Shown piece after piece: positions 14,101-32,600 of a stretch of 64,000 nt of DNA. The stretch spans positions 1,111,822-1,175,821 of the forward strand of contig WBMV01005054.1 in assembly GCA_013396655.1 (NCBI GenBank), in the 5' to 3' direction. Each line of letters begins with the position of its first letter. Within the stretch, counting starts at the first letter, position 1. This stretch comes from Campylorhamphus procurvoides. Taxonomy: Eukaryota > Chordata > Aves > Passeriformes > Dendrocolaptidae. Both the position numbers and the translations under genes were made by a program. Below the pieces are notes generated by a model. The model was not told the origin of the DNA and searched no databases. It was given only the letters and a program-made list of their open reading frames with translations.

Positions 14101-17100
14101 TCCACGAGCCCCCAATGCTTCCCCACTAGGTGAGCTTCCCCCCACTTCCTTATTCCTCTTTCACAACCCCTTTGTGTCCCCTTGGAGGCATCCCCGTGGG
14201 GACTTTGCCTGTCCAAGCACCTCAGCATCACTGGGAGGCCTGGCCTTTATGAAGTGATGGTTGTGCTAAAACTTGTACTAGGCATGTCCTCTCTACCCAC
14301 TGGAGTACAGCATTTGCAGGCAAGACCTTTGTGCTGACTCCTGTCTCCAGTGTATACCACCCTCCCCTTCTCTTCTGGCTGTCCCTTCATTTCTCCATGA
14401 GCTCTCCCTTTGCTTTGCAGCCCACCACCCCATATCCAGGCTGTCACACTCTGAGCCATCATCCTCCACCCCATCTCCAGCACTCAGCCTCGAGAGCATC
14501 AACTCTGAGAATTCAGCCAAGGTGCTGGGAGACACTGATGAGGCCTCAGTGCCCAAAAGCTCCTCCGAGCCCACTGTGCACACACCGACAGCTGCCAAGA
14601 CCTCTAGCACTGATACACCACTGGCCAGCGTCTCTTCCAGCGAAAGCCCTGCTGCCCCAGCCAGCCTCTCCACCACTTCCTCCTTCTCTTCCTCCAGCGA
14701 GCTGGCCAGCTTCAGTGGGGAGATGCAGCCCAGCACCCCACATGCCAGCAGGAGTGTCTCCACTGGCAGCTTAAAGACCAGCCCCAGCCAGCTGCCCCCC
14801 AAGCCTCCGGCTGGGGCTAGCCCTACACCCATCCTCTTGGCTTCAGATGGGGGTGCTGGAAGCCCCAGGACACCCTCCTCACCCAAACCACAGCTGAAGG
14901 TGAGATGGTGACCTTCCTCCCATCCAGATCATGGGGCTTTTCTTCCCCGTCTATTGCTCAGTCGCAGGGGATGTGGGGCAAGATAAACCCTAGGGCTGCC
15001 CTGTCTGCTCATTTACAGCTGTTGGGATGCTATATCCACTGTTTCCTGGATGTATCTCCTTTTTTTGCCCCCTCTCCAGTCTTCCTGCAAAGAGAACCCC
15101 TTCAACCGGAAGCCATCACCTGCCGCCTCTCCCTCGGCAAAGAAACCTCCCAAGGGCTCCAAGCCAGTGCGTCCTCCTGCACCAGGTCATGGCTTCCCAC
15201 TGATCAAACGCAAGGTAAAAGGGCCCTCGGGAGCGGGGAGGGGAAAAGCCAGCTCTGTGCTATCCCCCAGGGCCATAGCAGTGTACATACACTCTACTGA
15301 TGCATGTGTGGGCAGGGATTCCAGTGGGTGGCTGTGGCTGGGTAGGATGGTGTATAGACTTGATCCTGTTCATGACAGCACTATGGTCTCCCTTTGCTCC
15401 AGGGTGGGGTGGGGATTTCAGGTCCACACTGATGGAATATTCTGTTGTTCCCCTGGCCCTGTTAGTGTTGACCAACCTTTGGTTTATCCCTGGAAACTGG
15501 AGGCTGGTGGTAATGAGAATCTCTGATTTATGGTTTGGCAGGTGCAGACAGATCAGTACATCCCTGAGGAAGACATTTATGGGGAGATGGATGCCATTGA
15601 GCACCAGCTGGACCAGCTGGAGCACCGTGGGGTGGCCTTGGAGGAAAAGCTTCGCAGTGCTGAGAATGGTATGTGGGGTGGGCTGTCTGTGGGTGTGGGG
15701 CAGGATAGACCTTAGGGCTGCCCTTTCTCCAGCCAAGGAGATAGCAGCAGTGACTTCCTTCCTGCTGATGTTGGGGTTGCAAGAGCAACAAAGGATGTGC
15801 TGGGCTCCAGGACTGATTACAGCCATACCCTGAACGTGGAGATGCCCCTAGAATGAAAACAGGTGGGATAAAAGAAAAGGTCTCTCTGGGACTCAGGAAC
15901 AGGCTGAAGTCAGGTTGGCTCTAGCCCAATGTCCTTCTCCTGGCGTGGCACAGCCCAGCCTGCTGTAGGGTGATGGGCTCCATCAGAGCTGGGAACAGCT
16001 CTGAATTGTCCCTTTTCTTCACAGACAACCCTGAGGACAGCCTGCTTGTGGACTGGTTCAAACTCATCCATGAGAAGCACATGCTAGTGCGCCACGAGTC
16101 AGAGCTCATCTACATGTAAGTGTGTGCAGGTGTGTGTAATTGTGTGGAGAGGCACTGATGCTCGTTCAGGGAGCCCTTTCTTAGCCCTCCTGAAATGGTG
16201 CTTCCAGGGGAGAGCCTGACAGGGCCTCCTTGCCTAGAGAAGGGAGGGAGAAAGGCAGGCAGGCAGACAAATCTGTCCAAATATGCTCAACTGATTCACA
16301 GCAAGTCACCAGAGCCTCTGCAGCATCTCCTCCAGGAAGGCCTGAAGCAGCCAGGGCTGGTCCTTGGCTCCCTGGCTACACAGGACAATATCAGCATCTT
16401 GATAGTTCTTTTTGAGCTCATCCTGTACTTTGAGATGATGTTCTTCCTCTCTGGAGCCTTGCAATGGTTCCCGACATTTCCCTCTTCCCTTGCAGCTTCA
16501 AACAGCAGAACCTGGAGCAGCGGCAGTCAGATGTGGAGTATGAACTGCGATGCCTCCTCAACAAGCCAGGTAAAGCACCACTCTGGGTGTGGTTATCCCT
16601 TTTTTCAAAGTCATAAAGGACCTACAAGGATAATTTTTCCCCTGGGCATCATCTCCTGTCTGTTTATGTGGGTCTCAGGTGCAGAGAGGCAGATCTGTAG
16701 GGATGCCAAGGCAATCAGCTGGCTCTAGAGCCACTGTCTCATCTCGTGTGCCCCAGCCTTGTGCAGAGACATGCTCCTTTTGTCCCCATGGGATGCCACA
16801 TGCAAGGTTCTGTCCCCACAGCAGTGCCAGCCCAACTAGCCCTGCAATATGGCAGGATAGAGGTGATCATGCTGGGGATCTCTGCCCTGAAGCTCTGAAT
16901 TTCAGTGCTCCTTCAGCCATTTAATTGCCTTCTTTGGGGTTTGGGTGGATAGAGAAGGACTGGACTGACGAGGACCGAGGGAGAGAGAAGGTGCTGATGC
17001 AGGAGCTGGTGACCATCATTGAGCAGAGGAATGCCATTGTGAATTGCCTGGATGAGGACCGGCAGAGGTGAGTGAGGAGGGGGGTGGGCTGGGGAAGAAG

Positions 17101-17876
17101 GGAAAAGCAAACCCTGACTGACTCAGCGCCACATGAGCGACTTGTGGGGGTGTCCCAAGATGTCCATGTTGCTGATGTCTTTCCCAGGCTTCCCAGTCCT
17201 TGTCTTTTTGAATGCTTTGTGTGGGAAAGAGAGGACAGTAAGTGCAGCATGTAGAATTTATCCTGCTGAGAGCAAATGCTCACAAGGCAGTGATGGATCT
17301 GCCCCTCTGTGGCTTCTAAGTAGGAGGCTCTCTAGCCTTAAACAATACAGCAGCTGTTTTCAGGGTTGAATTGCTGACCTCTTTCCCATTCTTTCTTTCA
17401 GAGAAGAGGAGGAGGATAAAATGTTGGAAGCCATGATTAAAAGGAAAGGTAAGAAACAGTCAGGAAGATTTTTGGAGTGATGTTTTCACTGCTGACCCCA
17501 GCAAGGGGCAGCATGAGCCATTTGTGAAATGGTGTGCTGGAGAGATTTAATCTATTCTGAGTAGACTCAGGAGAATTTCCTGTAGGGCTGTTAAAGTTTG
17601 GGGCACAGTTGTGCTGTGCCCTCGTTATCAGGGAAAGAAGTGTACATACAGTGGATGGCTTTGATTCATGGCTTTCACCCTTGCCTCTGTTGTCATGCAT
17701 GTGTCTGTACCACCACTGACATCCCACAGTAACAACCTCCCTTTGCAATCCCAGAATTTCACAGGGAGACGGAGACTGAGAGCAAGAAGAAAGGAAAATT
17801 CAAGCCCATGAAGGTGCTTAAGCTGCTGGGCAACAAGCATGACTCCAAGAGCAAGTCACCCAAGGAAAAAAGCTAG
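5101..17876 (+). CDS. MICALL1: MICALL1 (MICAL-like protein 1), 5'-partial, 15 coding exons
   Basis: Endosomal scaffold; in the known family it binds EHD1 through NPF motifs and Rab8/Rab35 through its C-terminal bMERB domain, supporting tubular recycling endosomes. Coding exons: 5101-5149, 7201-7342, 8390-8493, 9179-9315, 11496-12076, 12612-12675, 13744-14129, 14421-14899, 15080-15214, 15542-15668, 16025-16115, 16496-16569, 16953-17067, 17402-17448, 17755-17876. All junctions are GT-AG and phases join without a break, giving about 883 visible residues. Order: end of the CH domain ([16 protein letters not shown], then [14 protein letters not shown]), a LIM domain ([30 protein letters not shown]), a long Pro/Ser-rich linker with two NPF motifs ([15 protein letters not shown]), and a coiled bMERB domain ending in a Lys-rich tail. 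With the missing first exon it would be somewhat longer than the human protein (863 aa), mainly in the linker. Identification is secure; exact linker exon edges are less so. Confidence 0.97.
5718..6019 (+). mobile_element. Truncated CR1-type LINE, plus orientation
   Basis: The stretch reads like the 3' end of an avian CR1 element. It runs from a segment starting near AGGATGAGGCCAGACTCTGT, through GCTGCCCAGAGAGG, to GGTTGGACTAGGTGATCTCC and a tail ending ATTCTTTGATTCTGTGA. CR1 copies are typically 5'-truncated and end in a short direct repeat rather than poly(A), as here. It lies in a MICALL1 intron between exons 5101-5149 and 7201-7342. The subfamily cannot be named by eye. Confidence 0.85.
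9179..11595 (+). CDS. MICALL1: MICALL1 LIM-domain exons (detail)
   Basis: The LIM zinc-binding module is split between exon 9179-9315 and the start of exon 11496-12076. The first exon supplies the CxxC pair and the HxxC-type ligands (CAAC, YHRQC). It ends with two bases of an Arg codon, and the next exon begins with the third base followed by CKEC and then CTQH. All eight metal ligands of a two-finger LIM domain are present. The 2.2 kb intron between the halves contains no other supported feature. Confidence 0.92.
15542..17876 (+). CDS. MICALL1: MICALL1 bMERB (DUF3585) exons (detail)
   Basis: The last six coding exons encode a helical, charge-rich region beginning [20 protein letters not shown], then [53 protein letters not shown] and [20 protein letters not shown]. 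In MICAL and MICAL-like proteins this is the bivalent Rab-binding (bMERB) domain, which in MICALL1 also mediates autoinhibition with the N-terminal CH/LIM half. The protein ends in a basic tail rich in Lys and Ser, and the stop codon is TAG at 17874-17876. The most human-like part of the gene is here, and no residue looks disrupted. Confidence 0.93.
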
Positions 17877-19565
17877 AGCAGGGAAACACCAGCAGTGGGA
17901 GGCAAGTGCTTGCCAGATGGCCCTGGTCTCCCTGCAGCTGGCTTGTCTCTCCCCCTGCTCCCTCCCCAGGCACTGGAGCTGCCACCCCAGGGAGGCACCA
18001 GCTCTCAGCCCAGAGTGGGGGAGTCTGACCAAAGTGCTCTGCTCCCGAGGCTGCAGAGGAGCATGGCTGTCCTCTCTGTGAAGCCTTGCTAATGAGGTGG
18101 GGAGAAGATAGATTTGCATCTCAGATATGTTACCCCATTGTGCATTCTTGTCATTAACTGAGAAGCAAGCCAAGGAGTTTCGAGTTTGTGGGAAAACTTG
18201 CACTAACTGCACCCCGTCCTTTCGCCCGCTCTAACTGTGATAGTTCCATGTGCCTCTTACTTCTGCCAGGAGGGGACTGGGCCTCCCTGTCCCTCCCTGC
18301 CTGCCCGCTCTTGTGCCCTTTCTGTCCCATTTTTAACTTCAGGAGAAAACTCTGACATTAGAATCAGGATTCTTTGGGTTTTACTGGCCTAAACTAAAAG
18401 GTTAAGAAAACACTCCTGCATCATAAGGCTCTAGAGCCATAGCCAAAAAAGTAACTGGTGCCCTATTTATTTTGAGCTGTCCCCTCCCTCGAGCGCCAGG
18501 GCTGGGTGGGTTCTGTCACGAGGCTGAGAGGACCCAAGGGGACAGTGTACAGCTGCTGGGACGTAGCATACATGCCCTACTCAGGACCCCCACTGCTGCT
18601 AAACATCACTGACTCTGCTGCCTTCCTGGGGAGGGAGGAAGTTCCCTTCTCTGGGCAAGAAAAGCTCAAAACTGACTCAGCGCTGGCCACTAGGCTTGTG
18701 TCCCTGCTCACCAGTGCCACCCTTTAGTGGCTGGGGAGAAAGGCGTGGTCACAACTGACCTTTACCCAGCTTCATCTGTGTATACTTTAAAAGTATGCAG
18801 GTGTTGGCTGGTTATTTTTTACACCTCCTTTACTAGCTGAATTCAAACCCATCCTAAAACTTTAAACCCCTTATTTTATTTGTTGTGTGTGTGCATGTGT
18901 GTATACATTGGAGGATGAAATGGGGGGAAGTGTTCTTCCAACCATCCCTTCTTCCTTCCATTTTTGTTTCCTGCCTTCTCTTCCAAGGCAAGAATTATTT
19001 ATTGAATTGTTGGATCATCCAGAATTAGTTTCATGGGTGTTTGGTTGGTCAGCTGTACATCATGCCTTCTCATTAGCAAATTAGACATAACCAGCCCCGA
19101 GCCATCTGCTGCAGTCCCTTCTAAAAACCCATCAGGCTTTAGCCAAAAAGCACTTGGAGCAGTGCCTTGCAAGGTGGCTGGCATAGCATTCTGGAAAGGG
19201 ATCCTTGTTTCCCAAAACCAGAGGGACCCAAGTTCCTCCTCAATCCCAGCGTGGCCCCTGTGCCTGGAGCTGGCCAGCTCAGCCCTGCGCTGGTGATGCC
19301 ATCTCACCCTTGCTGTACCCCAGCAGGCTGATGAGGAGCAGTGGTAGAGGAGGGGAGATCCCAAAACACAACTCTTCTCCAATAAGAAACAAACCTATTT
19401 AAAGCCTGCTGTCATGTCACTGTTGCCAAAGGCCACTGGGATCACTGCAGCCTGACACCCCTTGGCCCCAAGACCAGTCAGAAGATTGATTTGTAAATTA
19501 TACTGTACTAACTCTCTGACTTCCATTCACCTGAGCAGAAATAAAAGAAACATTGGATTTAAAAA
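17877..19565 (+). other. MICALL1: MICALL1 3'UTR
   Basis: About 1.7 kb of non-coding sequence follows the TAG stop and runs to a canonical AATAAA at 19540-19545. The only other AATAAA-like hexamers are far downstream. Open frames here are short and resemble nothing known. The end is inferred from the signal position plus 15-25 nt. Confidence 0.8.
19540..19545 (+). terminator. MICALL1 poly(A) signal AATAAA
   Basis: Canonical hexamer about 1.66 kb past the MICALL1 stop codon. Cleavage would be expected near 19555-19570. The opposing C22orf23 signal lies about 700 bp away, so the two genes converge without overlap. Confidence 0.75.
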
Positions 19566-20244
19566 ATGATCATGGCTTAGGTTACTGATTCCTTTGTGCA
19601 GTCATGTTGTCCTGAGGACAGGGCCTGCTGCCTGGGTTTGGTGAGTGGCTGACATGAGAATTGCTGAGGATGGGATCTTAAGGAAATTGGAAACTGGACT
19701 TTTTGCTGGGATTTGCAGGAAAAGCAGGGCATCTTGCTTCATCCTGCTGGAGAACAGAGGTGCAGGTATGTATGAGGTGAGCAAACAGCCATTTCCAGGT
19801 TCTATGGGCAGCTGATGGCTATTCTGCATACCATGCTTTCAGGAACCAAAAAATCACAGCAAAACCTTTCCCTGCTCAGCACAGCTGTGCTCCTGAGTGC
19901 CTGCCCAGTTCTGCTGCTGCCAGAGGTTTGTGGATGCAGTCACACTGACCTGCAGCAACGCCAGGCGGTGGTGGGGAGCTCGTGCTTGCGCAAGGCCACA
20001 CAGCTGCATCTTCCTCCCTGCCTTCTCCCAGCAGAGTTGTTCCCTAAGCCATTCCCTGAGTCGGGAGGGACAGGAGCAAGCAGACTGTAGGTGTGGGTCG
20101 CAGTGTGCAAGTCAGCATCGTTCTGTCACAAGAAACCTCCACCTCTGGGTAGATGAGGAGTGCCATTCCTACGTGTGGATTGCTGTACTCTGAGGCACTG
20201 CACAGGCAAAGGAGGCTCTGCATTGTCATGTTTTGGTTGCCATG
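19566..20244. other. Convergent intergenic spacer, MICALL1 / C22orf23
   Basis: Roughly 680 bp separates the inferred 3' ends of two genes that converge. I see no recognisable element, repeat or RNA gene in it. Confidence 0.55.
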
Positions 20245-20262
20245 TGTTTTCATGTCTTTAAT

Positions 20263-20268
20263 TTTATT
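20263..20268 (-). terminator. C22orf23 poly(A) signal (AATAAA on minus strand)
   Basis: TTTATT on the plus strand reads AATAAA on the minus strand. It lies about 190 nt beyond the C22orf23 stop codon, giving a short 3'UTR ending near 20245. Confidence 0.65.
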
Positions 20269-20456
20269 GAGCAAGAAGGGATCCGGTGTGTGGGTAGGAT
20301 TTTACAACAACTTCTGTCGGTATTTACGTAGGAATTGGTCCTGCCTGCTAGGCAACAGATGGTGCTGCCCTCTCTTTGGGAACAGACCAGTCCTTGAGAC
20401 TCCGATGTCTGTGACGAAGAGGTGGGAACAAATTGCACTTGTGTTCTGTCCTTGGC

Positions 20457-23768
<3,312 letters not shown>

Positions 23769-23846
23769 GGCAACGGCATCGCGCTGGTTCCGGCGGCGCC
23801 CGGAAACGGCGCCCGGAAGCGTCTCCCACTTCCGCCCGGCTGCAAC

Positions 23847-27633
<3,787 letters not shown>

Positions 27634-27702
27634 TCAGACTCCAGCCATTGTTTTTGCTTTGTCTTTCCAGGGATGTTTCTAATTTTGTTTAGTATTTGTG
27701 TA

Positions 27703-27708
27703 AATAAA
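27703..27708 (+). terminator. POLR2F poly(A) signal AATAAA
   Basis: Canonical AATAAA 70 nt past the TGA stop, giving a very short 3'UTR ending near 27720-27735, as is usual for this gene. A second ATAAAT lies just after it. Confidence 0.85.
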
Positions 27709-27734
27709 TTATAAATCTCCCCATTTTGAGTTAA

Positions 27735-30700
27735 ATGTGTTTGGGTTTTTTTCCCCATCCCAATTCCCCTCTCCTCAGTGCTGCGTGCCCAAGAGATGAC
27801 TTTCTTACATCTCTCTGCCACCTTGGTTATTATTTTTTGTCTTTGTGTCACGGTCTCTATTAGTAAGATTAATGAACCAAGTGCAATACTTTTTTGCATC
27901 TTTTTTTTGCCTTTGAAGGCCTTATTTTTAACTAGTCTAAAGTCTGCAGTAACTACTTCCTCTTCCTCCAGCACTGCTCCTCCCTGGTTATAGGACTGAT
28001 ACACAATTAAAGTCCTGCTGTACAGAAATGATCTTGCAAGTACTCTGGCTTCAGAAAGACTCCAGCCTTCCACCCCTCTTCCTTCTTAAAATGGGAGTGC
28101 TGAGACACCTTCATTGCTTCTCCCTAGACAGTTGGGCCTTTGTGCCCTGAGGAGGTTGCTGTGGAAACCCCCAATTTCCTCTTTGGCTGGTGCTGACTGT
28201 GGAGCTTCTCAGGAGTATCGTAGAGCAGCTCTCATCAAATCACCTATTGTTTCCCTGCTCCCGCTGCTTATCAGAAGTGGGGATCCCCTTTCAGTGGCAC
28301 TGCCCTAGCCGGAAGCACAGTCGCCACTTGCAGCCCCTCCAACTCATCATCTGTAGGTTGTTTCACTTGCTCCTTGTGCAGCCATTCTCTGGCTGCCATT
28401 CTGGTGGAACTGATGGTCCTGGAGGTGTGGGTGCCTTCCAGCCATCTCACCTGTACATGCGCTGGTGGTTATAGCGGTGGCACAACAGTGATTAAATCCT
28501 GAAGTTCCTTTAATCTGTACTGCGATGAAAGATCAGTCGTTTGGCCCCTTCAGGAACCTGCACTCTCACCTCTGATGTGCAAGGTGGTATCACACTCAAG
28601 TCAAGGGTGGGTGGATGCCTTACAGAAGGGCTTCTAGCCAGCTGCTACCTAGTTTTCATTTCCTGATCTTTGTGCTTCAAGGTTCTTGCTCTGTGTGAGG
28701 ATGATCTGAGCCCTTGGGCAGAACACACCAAGTCTTTCTCAATTATCTTACTAAAAAGTGCTCTCAGAGATTTCAGGTTTTATTTTTAAAGAGAAGAAAG
28801 GGGAAGGTGACCTCACCTATGGTTTCTGCCTTATATTTTTCTTTACACTAGTACTGAAGGAGTATTTCCAATTAGTGTGTGTTAAAGCTTGTGCTTCTAT
28901 GTAGTGTTCATTTTCCATGCTGTATGTGTGGTCAGTGCCTGCACATGAGCATCAGTGTCCCAAAGGAAGTTTATATCCACCTGCCTGGGAACTCAGCTCA
29001 TATAACCAACCATGAATGTCATTGTCTTACTGCTCCCTGTAAAAGCACTAGTCTCTCTTTCTTTTGTTGATGTGCACAGGAGGGGCTGGTTTTGGAGGCA
29101 ATAATGCAAGAACTGAATGGGTCCCTGGGCAAAATGACAGGTCAAAGGGGATGTGGAAGTGCTTGCAGGTGTGGGAAGGGAGTTGACTGGGAGGAACAGA
29201 AATGCTTCCTGGTCCAGGCCATTCTTACCAAGAAAAGGTTAATTTGCAGCACTGTGGCCTTCAGCCTTCTCCCCCCACCCTCCATGGAATCCTTTAATCA
29301 CGTTGGTGCGGTGAAATTTCAGCCCTGAAATGGTGCCTTTGTGCAATCATTTTGGCGTCTGCCATGGAGCGCGGGGTCGTTTTCTTGTCCTTTTTTTTGA
29401 TTTTTTTTTTAAATGGCTTCTTTGTTTCCTACCCGCCTCCCCTCCCCAGCCTTGCATCTGTATCAGATACGATTAAAGGGATAGGGAAGGATGCCGGGCC
29501 AGCTACTGCTAGGCTGCAAGAGGAGTGGTTAACCCCTCTGTTACCAGTGGCATTTTCAGTCCTGTCTTAGCTGTGAGGACCTTTTTATAAGAGAGGAAGC
29601 ATATCCTTCCACTGGAGAATGGTTGAGGCAGAGCCCACTTGCTTTCTTAATTTGCTTTATGAGGAGCTGGAGAAGGGTACTTACTTGTGGTTAAGAACTT
29701 TCTTTTCCCACTCTTCTCTTCATTCACACCATGTCACTTCTCTCCCACACCCCTATGATCAGCTCCTATACCCTTAATTCCACCATGGCTTCCCTTCTTC
29801 CCCATGCACACTCCTGATCTGCTCAGCAGTGCAGTAGGTCCCTTCTGGGCTCTTCCCACAGCCTGTGATTTGGGGTTCAGATTTCTCCTCTCCATGAATG
29901 GTCAGTCCTATTTTGCATGGAACTCTTTAGCTGGCATCACTGTTATTAGATCCATTAAGCCATTCTACTGTGGATGCTCTTGATCCTATATAGAACTTCA
30001 TCCAAATAGTTCTGTGCTTTTTAAAAAGCTTTAATGTATTCTACAGTTCCTAGATATCCTGTTTACTCACCCATAAAGTGTTTAGTTCACTGTATTTGCT
30101 CACATGCATCAGCACTGAAACCCTTTGGAATCAAGGGTTGTGGAGTCTCTGTGTTAATTGGGTTCCTACCTTCCTGCTGTTGGTTTTGAAGGATGTTCTT
30201 TAAGTAGGGTGGTACACATTTTCTTTCCAAATAAGTTCAGATCCCCACCCTAGGACTGACTATACCCAGAATGCTGCCTTCAACAAGTAAGAAGGTATAT
30301 ACATTTAATCTGGAATATACTCTGTGTGTGTGTTTGTGTTTAGGTTCTTGCATGCGGAAGGCAAGAGCCTGGGAGGTTGAGTTTCTACAGAGAAGCTAAT
30401 AGTTGCTTCCAAAATACAGAAGTTTGTGTATGTGGGGAAGTTTTTTTTGAAAGTATGTCACCTGCTACCTGTTGATGAGGAACCAAGATGAGAAACCCCC
30501 ACTTCTAGAGGGCACTAAAAATCACAGTAAGAAATTTTTGGTTGAAGCATGTGCAAAATAGTGCTCTTAATTGCATGTGCTGAATCTCACTGAAGAACAG
30601 AAATCAGTGTTAGTGCCTTTATTACAGAATAAATGATTGGAGCTGGGGTGTGAGCAGAAGATGAGCTTCACCTCTGTGAACGAGTCTGGTCAGTCAGTCA

Positions 30701-30844
30701 GAGTTCTGCCCATGTCCTTTACCTGAGAGGCAGAGGAAGGCTGTGCGTAGGATCCTTGTGGTGGTGGTGGTGGTGTGACCTATCATACACTTACTGGGAG
30801 AAAAAACAGAGACTTGCAGGGAAGAGGTCAAAAAAAATCAGACA
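27735..30844. other. Convergent spacer between POLR2F and SOX10
   Basis: About 3.1 kb between two converging genes. No coding exon is recognisable. It contains a motif-dense stretch at 29280-29600 (listed separately), T-rich tracts near 29390-29412, and a short (GTG)n run at 30758-30775. From known chicken work, neural crest enhancers of Sox10 lie just downstream of its coding region, so this spacer is a reasonable place to look for them. Confidence 0.5.
29280..29600. promoter_or_regulatory. Candidate SOX10 downstream enhancer
   Basis: This block stands out from its flanks by dense transcription-factor-like words: CTTTGTTT (a SOX site on the reverse strand) at 29420-29427, GTATCAGATACGATTAAAGG near 29461, GTGGTTAACCCC near 29526, and CpGs in otherwise CpG-poor DNA. 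It lies about 3 kb past the SOX10 stop codon. Chicken Sox10 is known to have downstream cranial neural crest enhancers with SOX, ETS and MYB inputs. That this block is one of them is inference. Confidence 0.35.
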
Positions 30845-32600
30845 TGTGAAAATGAAACTTTTAAGTTTATTATTCCATATGTTTAATGCAGAGTTAATGG
30901 TGCTAGGACAGCATAAAGACTGAGGAAGGGGAGGTGAGGGAGGAAGGTGCTACTTGCATAAATAAGGGGACAGAGCTGGAAGAGGTTACATGCGTACAAG
31001 GAGCAAACGTTCTACATGATCTTTTCAGACACCACAAGGATAAGTTATCCATAGCTAAGGGAGGCAGGAGGGGCATGTGACAGTCATATCAGCAGAGGGA
31101 TACAGCAGCGCCGATCACAGTCCACGTTGGGTTAAAGTCTCTTTCTAGACTGGAATATGCACTGGAAGGTCCCACAACATGTTTCTGTGATCAACTGGCA
31201 GGAGTCATCTTTTCCTGCAGCAAATTTTGTGCCAGTTCACTCCCTGGCATGAGAAACCACCCCAGTCCTGGAGGTGACAAAGGAGAAGCAAGCAGACTGT
31301 CCTCAGGTGTTTGGCTGAAAAAGAAGATTAGTCTGACTGGGAGAGCTGGTCACTTCCAGTTTAAAACCTAAAGGGGAAAATAGATTCCTTTGCACCTAAA
31401 TAGGCTTCTTTTCTTTACACCCGTCCAAGATTGGGTCTGTATCTACCTTGCTTAAAGCCACAGGAGTATCTTTCCATCCTCAGCATACATGGGAGGGAGG
31501 TGTTGACTGACTGGGAGATATGATGAACAAACAGGTGGATGCACACCCCATCAGCCTAGGTTTGGAGTGGAGGTTCAAAGAGAATCAACTCAGGGTGTTC
31601 ACAAGTGCACAGTAGCTTTCTTGGTTCCTGTTCATTTCAGGCAGCCACAGTCAGACATGGAAGAGCAAGGAGCAAGTTTGCTCAAAGGTTGTTTGGGATT
31701 CTGAAGGGAGTAGAAGAGACTGAGAGGCTAGAAATGCCTGACATAAATGAATGATACAGAGTAAATTTAAGAAAGGAGGATTCACCCACAGCATGGTAAT
31801 GATTCACTCCACCTCTCTTCCACTTCCATACATGAACACAGATAGGCACACAGGCTGTGATATGTGTAACACTAAGACTGATGATGCTGTTCCCAAGTCC
31901 CATGCACAGTTCAGGCAAGCCCTAAAATCTCCATGCCAGAAAGAGTGCAAGATTAAACAGAGACAGGATGGAGAGAGGAGCTGGGTAGAAAAGCTAGGGT
32001 GCAGCTGTGGAAATCAGCAGGGAAGCAGGTGTAGGTTGGTCTTCCAATGTGTTCAAGATTCATGCATGTGTGAATCTTAGGCAGGACTGTTGCACAATAC
32101 TGATTACAAGGAAGACAGCCATGCCATCCTTCATACTGCTCCTCCTACACATCCACCAAGGCTGAGCAACCACCTTCACCTGCAGTAGGTGACAAAGTGT
32201 TGGCCATTGTGGCCTGCTGGAAACACTTGCTAACTCCCTGGAGCAGTTTGGGAAGGGGAAGGAAAGGACAGTCTCTCTCATCATTCAGTCCAGGGTGTGC
32301 ACAACAAAACCCACCACAGACCAGTCACACCATGTTTAGAATCCTCCTCATCTAGAAGGCCAATAGGAGTTGCAAGTCAGTCGTGTGGCCTGCATGAAAT
32401 TGGTAAAGGGCGAAAGGACAATAAACCTTCCTCTAGGTGGGTGTGCCAGTGATAGCTGGGGTCAAGAAAGGCACTTCTGTATACTCGGTGGGTTCTGGTG
32501 ACTGAATGGCACTGAGTGACCTTGGAGTTCGGAGGCTCTTCTGCCTGTACTGATACTTCGGAGCCTTTCCATCGCTGCTTCGGTCACCATTCCCCATTCC
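30845..32600 (-). other. SOX10: SOX10 3'UTR (extent inferred)
   Basis: Non-coding sequence follows the SOX10 TAG on the minus strand. The proposed end uses a minus-strand AATAAA at 30871-30866, giving about 1.75 kb. Another AATAAA at 30623-30618 would extend it by about 250 nt. No coding homology is visible. Confidence 0.55.
30866..30871 (-). terminator. Candidate SOX10 poly(A) signal
   Basis: TTTATT on plus equals AATAAA on minus, 1.73 kb beyond the SOX10 stop. A second candidate lies at 30618-30623. The choice between them cannot be made by eye. Confidence 0.5.

Noticed and set aside
14293..14886. Long minus-strand open frame (197 aa)
   Set aside because: It is the antisense shadow of the Ser/Pro-rich MICALL1 exon 14421-14899; no homology and no independent splice or start evidence.
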